The notes under the pieces were generated by a model that was not told where the DNA came from, ran no database searches, and was given only the letters and a program-made list of their open reading frames with translations. A stretch of DNA of 64,000 bases from Poa pratensis (Eukaryota; Streptophyta; Magnoliopsida; Poales; Poaceae), in NCBI GenBank assembly GCA_947311845.1, contig CAMZMU010000052.1:136268919-136332918 (forward strand), written 5' to 3'. Below, piece by piece: positions 57,459 to 64,000 of this stretch. Each line of letters opens with the position of its first letter. The stretch's first letter is position 1. A program made the translations under genes and the position numbers.

Positions 57459-58690
57459 ATGGCTGACAATAACGAGGCCGGGGGTTCTCGAACAGGAGGC
57501 GAGGAACCGATAGAGGAAAATAGTATGATTCAGACGGTCATCGCACAGGCAGTTACAACGACGTTCACGTCGATCTTTACTACCGTCTGTGAGTCTGTCA
57601 GGGTTTGGATTGAGGGAGAAAAGGGCCTCCCCAGTGATCAACTTCGGCTCCAACAAGTACTCAATCAATGTGCCTACTACAGAAGATGCACCCCCAGCAT
57701 CCCCAGAGGTAAAGAAGAAGAAGCACAGGAAGAGAAGTAAGCCAGCTCCGAAGATGACTATCCGGGGGTATGAAGACATGGTATCACCCCGTGCGGATGG
57801 CTTGAGCCGAGTTCATGAAGCTGGTCAACCGATCCTGTCTCGGGAGCTGCTCCACCTCACAGACGGATGCATGCTCTCTTTGCAAAATGCTATCTTGATG
57901 CGAGAGCAACCTTCTTAAAGAAGATAATCCAAATTACCCGGTGTTCACTGTCAAGGTGCCAAAAGACTTGGCCGAGTTCGTCCATGAAACCCCCGCGATC
58001 TGTTTTTCATATCGTACGAGGAAGTCTTCAGGCTGTTTCACTTTAGACGGCTGGACTATAACTTGGTCCGCCTATACGCGCTCAACCAGGCGATGAGGAT
58101 TAGGAGAGATAATACCCCGTACATCAAGGTAGTGGATCCCTACTACATGCGTGACAGCCTGCTGGTGGAAGGATCAACGACACGGGCCAAGGCCACGAAG
58201 TTCCTCCAGAGACTCATGCTGAACAACAAGGATAAGAACAGCTTTCTTATTCCTTTCTTTTCCGAGTAAGTACACATCTGGTCGCCGCCGTCGTATCTTA
58301 AGCTTTCTTATAGATTTCTTCCGTTGTTGATCCTTTCCAACATTCCGTTTCAATTGTGTTGAGCAGTGATGAGTACACAGTACTCATCGTCGTAAGCCCG
58401 AGGTGGTCCGTTGCCACTTATTTCGACTCGGGGAGTCTTAAAGACTACACCAGAATAAAGGGTGTTCTCGATGAGGCTCTCGAGGGCTATGCCCAAAAGG
58501 GAGGCCACTTCCAAAAAGAAAAGAATGGGAACGTTTAACGTAGGACAACAAACACATTTTCTAGCATGGGACCGGGTTCCATTGCATCAAGCATGCGCCT
58601 GGCAGCGTGAAGGATGCCTTCTACTTCCTCCATCACATTAAAGGGCTTGTCCGGATGTAGAGACAACGAGGTGGCCATCTAGTCTCCAAG
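57459..58690 (+). pseudogene. Second CACTA gene with Ulp1-like (C48) region
   Basis: ATG at 57459; the N-terminus is acidic, then TVIAQAVTTTFTSIFTTVCESVRVW. Later frames include KKKKHRKRSKPAPKM (basic) and, from about 58020, VRLYALNQAMRIRRD and FLIPFFS. An intron with GTAAGT at 58266 and GAGCAG ending at 58366 joins the latter to DDEYTVLIVVSPRWSVATYFDSG, KDYTRIKGVLDEALEGYA, and further down HCIKHAPGSVKDAFYFLHHIKG in a shifted frame. This matches the Ulp1-type cysteine protease-like part found in the second ORF of many grass CACTA elements. The usual catalytic His context is altered (Glu-Tyr in place of His-Trp/Tyr). Frameshifts near 57725, 57915 and 58540 disable it. A peptidase role is family knowledge only. 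Confidence 0.65.
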
Positions 58691-59458
58691 AATAGAGCAA
58701 AAATGCGGGGGAAATCACCGATTCTGAGCTTCGAGAAGACTTCCATCGCATCCAGAGGCAGTTATCGCTAATCATTTGGAAGATGTCATGGAAGCATGGG
58801 GGTCCTTACATAACGCCAGAGGTAGGATGTATTGTAAAAAAAAAGCCTTGCCTCACTCGATAGAAGTGCTTCTTTATTTTCTTTATTATAGACTTATCCA
58901 CTTAATTAGATGAATAAATCATACTCTATTTATATTATTAATCAAATATATATCCAATTCATCTCCAGGGTTGTCTAAGTGGGAGATCGAAGAACGCCTA
59001 GACAAGCAAAATGACATGAGGACGTGGATGACGAAAGACTGCTATAAACCGTTCCCGGAGCCGATACACCAGAAGGCTCAATCCTACCAGTGGACCTAGA
59101 CGTGTTCTTCGTCAGCGACCCAGCAAGAGACCTCAGCGGAGACTCAAGAAGAAGAGACTCCAGCGGCGACTCAAGAAGAGACGGTGAAATGGCACATCGT
59201 TGTATCCATCTCCAGGGTTGCATCAGAGGGAAATCGATGACAACTTTATTTGTACTATGACTTATGTGGCATGAGATGAACTTTTGTACAATTAATTTGG
59301 CACTTAATTGTCACTATATATGTATGTATCTCGGGCTCTTATCTGTCTGTTTTAATACTGTGTCAAAATATATTACTGTTTCTATTATTTTCTGTAAAAA
59401 TTCTGTAATATACCTGTATTATTGTCAAATACAGCAAATAATATATGGCAAATAATTT
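58691..59458 (+). other. 3' region of the second CACTA gene
   Basis: Weakly coding-like up to about 58830 (shifted frames), then AT-rich sequence. At 58968 and 59207 a short ATCTCCAGGGTTG block is repeated with Ser/Glu-rich sequence between them (ACTCAAGAAGA repeated near 59143 and 59169). No further gene. Confidence 0.5.
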
Positions 59459-59751
59459 AGTGGCGCACGGTAAATAATTTTGTGGCGCACCATATTCTGT
59501 GGCGCACGAACAAAGTGCGCCACAGATACATTATTGTCAAATACAGAAATAATCGAAATTCTTTCTGTGGCGCATGGAAAATAATTTAGTGGCACACTCT
59601 GGAGGTGCGCCACAGAATTGTATACTTTCTGTGGCGCATGGTTCCGTGCGCCACAGAAATAAAAATTTTGTGGCGAGGATTCTATGGCGCACCGACCATG
59701 CGCCACAGAAACAGTTTTTGGTGCGCCACAGAAAGGCACTCCCTACTAGTG
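59459..59751 (+). repeat. Right subterminal repeats and TIR of the CACTA element
   Basis: At least eight TGTGGCGCAC / TGCGCCACAG motifs or near copies, in both orientations, end in the terminal inverted repeat 59726-59751. Confidence 0.92.
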
Positions 59752-60571
59752 TTCCTTTCACTTTGTGAGGAAGTACTAAAACTTGGTATAATCGTTTAGA
59801 ACCTGGATGTATTACTAGCAAGGAAGAATGTTTGCAGGTATTCTATAATAAATATTTCCCTGCTGATAAGATTCATGGTTTGACTATTGAGATTAGCAAC
59901 TTTTCACAGAAAGAGAAGGAGGATTTACCCCAAGCTTGGGGGAGGTACAGTAAGATGGTTAGGAAATGTCCTACCCATGGCTTCAAGAATAATGAAATAC
60001 TTGATATATTCTACAATGGACTAACTGAAAACACTAGAGGCTATCTTGATAGTATTGCAGGTAATGTTTTCAGGGAAAGGACCGTTGAGGAAGCAACTGA
60101 GCTATTGGAAACTATCTCAAGAAATTTTGAAGATTAGAATATTGAAGAAATATTTCCAGAGAAGAAAGGAGGTATGCTCAAATTAGATGATGATACAATG
60201 AAAGAAGCTTCCAAGGCTATTAAGGAAAGGGAATTAAGACCTCTCATCTCAAAGAATTATTTGAATTGGGTATTAAACTTCCTGATGATCAACCATCTTT
60301 TCCAATCCAAGTCAATGCTATTAGCTCCATAAAAGGCAATGAAGAGGTAACACCTCCTATTGATGTATCATATATGAATGATTTTTCTTATCACCACAAT
60401 CCTGAGGAGCATAATATTAGAATGATGATTATGGAAAACTCTCACAAAATTAAATCTCTTCGTGAAAGTTTACATGCTAGTGTGGGAGAGGTAAAAAGAA
60501 TTGTTAAACACTGTGAGATGATGAATAATCAAGTTGAACAAATGGTTTCTCTTCAAAATCAATTGTATTAA
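59752..60571 (+). pseudogene. Athila gag, C-terminal part
   Basis: Joins the gag frame at the CACTA junction (FPFTL), then an in-frame TGA at 59765-59767. It continues through the gag domain: TWYNRLEPGCITSKEECLQ, FYNKYFPADKI, DLPQAWGRYSKMVRKCPTHGF, LDIFYNGLTENTRGYLD. A stop at about 60137 and a frameshift near 60240 follow. The last part (NSHKIKSLRESLHASVGEVKR) is coiled-coil-like and ends at 60571. Confidence 0.85.
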
Positions 60572-61738
60572 AGTCTTATTGTGAAGGAACTGGTTTGTGG
60601 AGTTAATACTAGGGGAGGTGCAAGTACACAGGATCCTGACTATCCTGAAGACCACCCCAAGAGAAAAGAGCAAGAGGCTCGAAAGAAGAAACTATCTGCA
60701 GGAAAATCTCCCAATGAGAACCAAGATGATGAAGATCTGAAGAACAAGATAATGATACCTCTATTTCTGATGTTGAGACTGAAGATAACAATAATAATGA
60801 AGAAGAAGAATCACCCACACAAGAAGAGACACATGAAGCTGAGAATGGTGAAGAACCTGAAGCTACTGAAAAGGAAAACCCTCAACCATCTACTGAGAAG
60901 AACAAGAAGAAGAACCATCCAAATCCACAAAAAGGTAAAGAAAGGGATCCATGGGTACAAAGACCCATACCATATCCCCAAGAGGTAATCAAAACTTTAG
61001 ACGATGCTAGATTTGAGAAATTCTTTGAGTTGATTAAATTTTGTGTTTGCAAATTCCTTTGTTGATGCTATTAAAATTCCTCCATATTCAAAATACATGA
61101 AAGATATTGTCTCTAATAAAAGAAAGATTCCTACTGGTGCAATAACTGCTATGCTTGCTGAGTATTCCTTCAAAGGGAAAATGCCTGAAAAACGTGGTGA
61201 TCCTGGTATTCCAACCATTCCTTGTCGTATTAAGGAAACTTATGTGAAATATGCACTATGTGATTTGGGAGCTGGTGTTAGTGTCATGCCTTTTTCTTTG
61301 TATAAGAAACTTAACTTAAACAAATTGGTTCCAACGGAAGTTTCATTGCAAATGGCTGACAAATCAACTGCTATACCTATAGGAATATGTGAGGATGTAC
61401 CTATCTCTGTTGCTAATGTGTTAATCTCTACAGACTTTGTTATATTAGAAATGCCTGAGGATGATAACCTATCTATTATCCTTGGAAGACCTTTCTTAAA
61501 CACTGCAGGAGTTGTGATAGATTGCATTGAAAGCAAAGTGACATTTAACGTCAAAGGGAACGAGCATACCATTTACTTTCCCAAGAAGAAAGCTGTTACA
61601 ATGGTAAGCCAAAGTGTGAACTCCATTAAAAAGAATACTCTTATAGTTGGAAGTTTTGAAATTCCATTACCACCTCCTGAACCAAAATATGCTATCATGA
61701 TGGTTGGAACTATTCCAATCAAATATGTGGTGTCTTGA
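60572..61738 (+). pseudogene. Athila linker and aspartic protease
   Basis: 60572-61042 is an acidic/Asn/Lys-rich linker with shifting frames, ending in PWVQRPIPYPQEVIKTLDD-type residues. From 61043 the protease domain is open to 61738: KRGDPGIPTIPC, then the active-site region YALCDLGAGVSVMPFSLYKKL (Asp-Leu-Gly, as is common in Athila proteases), PIGICEDVPI and IILGRPFLNTAGVVID. A shift near 61040 separates the two parts. No RT follows. Confidence 0.85.
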
Positions 61739-62473
61739 AACCTTTCTTTAAAACATATAAAATAAAGAATCATGTATTATATCTTTTGCATATTATCAAT
61801 GAGACTTGATCAACCTCATTACTAATATGAAAATGATGCAAACTTGATTCCCATAAAAATTGCTTTGAATGTTTGATTTCATTTATTCTAGAATTTTTAG
61901 ATTATTTGCATGAGCACAATTATTTCAAAGTGCAGAAATTCCAGAAATGTAGTTTGAAAAATTATGTTCAGAAAATTTTCTCGAAAAATTCAGAAAAAAT
62001 TGGAGGTAAGTTATTTTAGCAGGGAGCTCACAGCCAAAAGGGGGACACCAGAGGGCCACCAGGGCCTAGAATAGGGTGCCCCACGCGGCCACAGTACCTG
62101 GCCACATGGGACCCTCCATTTTGGCCCACAGAAGGAGTTAGGTGAGGGGTCTATGCCCATCTCCTCCTCCTCGACAGAAAAACAGCCCCAGGTATTTTTT
62201 CCCAATTTTTCCCATGCACTCTTCCTGCTCTCCTCGGATCTCCAAGTTTAGGACAGATTTTTCAAATCTGTTTGGTGGGATTGCTCATTGGTATGTGACT
62301 CCTCCGCCCATCCAATCACTTTTTGTTCTTGTGCCTCATGTATGAAGTATTTTGCTGCACTAGTGTCACCTAATATGCTTAGGAAATCATAGATTTAAGT
62401 TTTCTAATTGATATTGATGGGGAGACTAGTTATGGATATCTTAATGTTGTATTAGAGTGTTGCATCTTGATTT
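61739..62473 (+). other. Spacer before the ATHILA ORF, with LTR-like motifs
   Basis: No pol sequence is present here. It contains GCCAAAAGGGGG (62033) and ACGCGGCCACAGTACC (62083). Both also occur in the LTR (26807 and 26824). A donor-like GGAGGTAAGTT is at about 62003. A CT-rich leader-like stretch precedes GGATCTCCAAGTTTAGGACAG. Confidence 0.6.
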
Positions 62474-63738
62474 TTGATGAATATTGTTTATGGGCAGCAA
62501 GGTATCATGTTCAGCAAGGGCAAGGGATTGCTTGGGATGAGCTCTAGACTAAGGAGAAGAGAATGCAAAGTCTCCATCAATAATGATGACCAACACCTTT
62601 GGGAGGATGAAGCATACTATGTGGGAGAGAAGTTGAAGATCCATACAACAAGATGGCAAGATCCCCATGTTCTTGAGCATTGGGGGATTCAAGAGGACTT
62701 TGACATCTTCTCCACTGCAACTGGCTTACTTCGTTTTGCTCAAAACCCACAAGATACATACGAGGAACTCTCGCGAGAATTCCTCTCTACATTCAAATTT
62801 GAGGGTCCGGAGCCCTACAAGCACAGGAAGAAAAGTAAGGCACCCCCTCTTACCTTTGTTTGCAAATTTACTATGAGAGGTGAGCACCTTGTTATGTCTC
62901 TAGAGGAATTTTGCAATGCTATTGGTGTAGAAAACACGGGGAGTTGGAATGAAACTGGTGCTGATTCCAACCCTGAGCTTGTAGCGTTTTGGCATTCTAT
63001 TACTGTTAGCTCTCCCGTTAGATTGAATAGGGGTAAATTTACTCATATACAACACCCAAGTTTGAGATATTTTGCGTTGTTTCTTGCAAGAGGATTTCTT
63101 GCTAGGGACAACAAATCTGCTTGCACTGGACCGATAGTTTATCTACTTAAATGTGCAAAAGAAAACATACCGTGTGAGTATAACTTGGGAGTCATTCTTG
63201 CTAGATCATTGCATACTGCTGTGAGTAGAAATGTTACTGATCAAACTCCTATTTATGCTGGTGCTATTGCTACATTAGTGTATAAGTACATTAAAATGAG
63301 AGAGGTTATGGTGATAACATGGGTACTCTTGTGCGAGAGTCCAAATTACTTGATTTTACTTTGACTACACGCATGGAAATAAGTGTGAAGCATGGAGAGC
63401 ATTATTTGTATAACTATTTGAGTATTAGTGGGCAGCGAGTGCCCATTAGACTCCCCCGTGCTGACCTTTTTGACAGGAGTACCGGAAAGTGGAAAGTGGA
63501 GGAAGCGCCGCCTCAAGAGGAGCCACAAGCTCCAGAGATACAGGGTACATACCTCAGGCGGAGCCTCTATACCCAAGCATGCAAGGCTACCCATATGGTC
63601 ACTACCCTGGAGGTGGAAGTGGATACGGCCACTACCCAGGATACTAGCTTGATCGCAAGCTTGGGGGAGTACTTCTCTTACTCTCCATTCATTGTTTTAT
63701 ATCACCGTTATATTGTTATGTTCAGTCTCTTGTCCTGA
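62474..63738 (+). pseudogene. ATHILA-type ORF downstream of protease
   Basis: Open from 62474 to 63364, then the frame continues one step over from 63319 (GTLVRESKLLDFTLTTRMEISVKHGEHYLYNYLS), so a 1-base indel lies near 63320. Recognisable parts are LLRFAQNPQDTYEELSREFLSTFKF, LVMSLEEFCNAIG, HPSLRYFALFLARGFLARDN, and CEYNLGVILARSLHTAVS. These match the family annotated as Arabidopsis ATHILA ORF-1. Function is unknown. A Gly/Tyr-rich or Gln-rich C-terminus is lost in frame changes. It ends near GATCGCAAGCTTGGGGGAG. Confidence 0.8.
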
Positions 63739-64000
63739 AAATCACAAAAATACAAAAAGATTTTATTTGTTTCTGTAGCTTATTCACTTCTGGTCATTTG
63801 CCCTTTGCTTCTTAAAATGAAAAAGAACAAAAATATTTTTTCGTTTTCTTGAAACAAACGCAAAAACGGAGGTGCAGAAATTGCTGAAATCTGCTCACTG
63901 TTTTATTTTTCATTTTTTCCCTGTACTCCGATTGAGCTAAAATTTTAACCACTGCTGCAACACATCATAACCCACACACCTGTAAAATATGAGATTTTTC
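63739..64000 (+). other. Athila 3' non-coding sequence
   Basis: AT-rich sequence after the ATHILA ORF, leading towards the 3' LTR, which is not reached. No feature seen. Confidence 0.5.

Larger units (their letters stand above)
36576..59751 (+). mobile_element. CACTA (En/Spm-type) DNA transposon
   Basis: Left end CACTAGTAGGAAGTGCC (36576) and right end, reverse-complemented, CACTAGTAGGGAGTGCC (59751). Target duplication TTC (36573-36575 and 59752-59754). Terminal inverted repeats are about 25 bases with one substitution and one indel. Both ends hold dense subterminal copies of a TGTGGCGCAC / TGCGCCACAG motif. It encodes a TNP2-type transposase, a DUF4216-like part and a second gene with an Ulp1-like domain, all disabled. 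It is 23,176 bp as read and about 8.9 kb without Tekay-2. Confidence 0.95.
26623..64000 (+). mobile_element. Athila-lineage LTR retrotransposon lacking RT and integrase (right end outside window)
   Basis: Plus strand: LTR, tRNA-Asp-type primer site, gag (split by Helitron-1 and CACTA), aspartic protease, about 735 bases of spacer, then an ATHILA-type ORF. No reverse transcriptase, RNase H or integrase lies between the protease stop (61738) and the ATHILA ORF (62474), so this is a non-autonomous derivative. Without the two insertions about 6.3 kb is visible. The 3' LTR and target-site duplication are beyond the window. It sits in the Tat gag, so it is younger than the Tat element. Confidence 0.8.

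Noticed and set aside
62474..63738. Retroviral envelope gene
   Set aside because: The position recalls env-like ORFs of Athila elements, but I see no signal peptide or membrane segment pattern; only the ATHILA ORF family is supported.

Overview
The window is plant nuclear DNA, almost certainly from a large-genome grass (probably Pooideae, for example the wheat/barley/oat/ryegrass group). The evidence is the plant-specific chromovirus, Tat-type and Athila-type Ty3/gypsy retrotransposons, a CACTA transposon with TNP2, DUF4216 and Ulp1-like parts, and short non-autonomous Helitrons. There is no operon-like gene organisation and no intact host gene. About 97% of the window is transposable elements nested inside one another.

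Layout: 1-2045 is flanking DNA with only weak exon candidates. A minus-strand Tat-lineage gypsy element starts with its 3' LTR at 2051-2860. It carries a spliced plus-strand antisense gene (3.4-7.8 kb), then integrase, archaeal-type RNase H, reverse transcriptase, protease and gag up to about 26.62 kb. A 12.7 kb Tekay-type chromovirus (Tekay-1, 10532-23225, TSD ATATG) interrupts it inside the ordinary RNase H domain. An Athila-lineage element (plus strand, LTR from about 26.62 kb) cuts the Tat gag and runs past the right end of the window. It has gag, protease and an ATHILA-type ORF but no reverse transcriptase or integrase. Its gag is split by a 7.9 kb Helitron (28358-36235, with a Mutator-like MITE and a 1.7 kb tandem array inside) and by a CACTA transposon (36576-59751, TSD TTC). 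The CACTA TNP2 gene is split by a second Tekay chromovirus (Tekay-2, 40077-54326, TSD ATCTC), whose left LTR holds a 2.0 kb Helitron (41792-43816). The deepest path is five levels: Tat > Athila > CACTA > Tekay-2 > Helitron-2.

For four of the six nested insertions the interrupted reading frame or the sister LTR gives an internal check of the exact junction. Nearly every coding region is broken. The youngest element appears to be Tekay-1, whose LTRs differ by about three substitutions. The points most worth following are: a duplicated upstream module placed at the same distance before both CACTA genes; a four-copy repeat with exact 165 bp spacing in the Tekay-1 LTRs; a cluster of short palindromes in the Tekay-2 LTRs that replaces it; several Helitron-type terminators in one Helitron; and the intron-bearing antisense gene of the Tat element.
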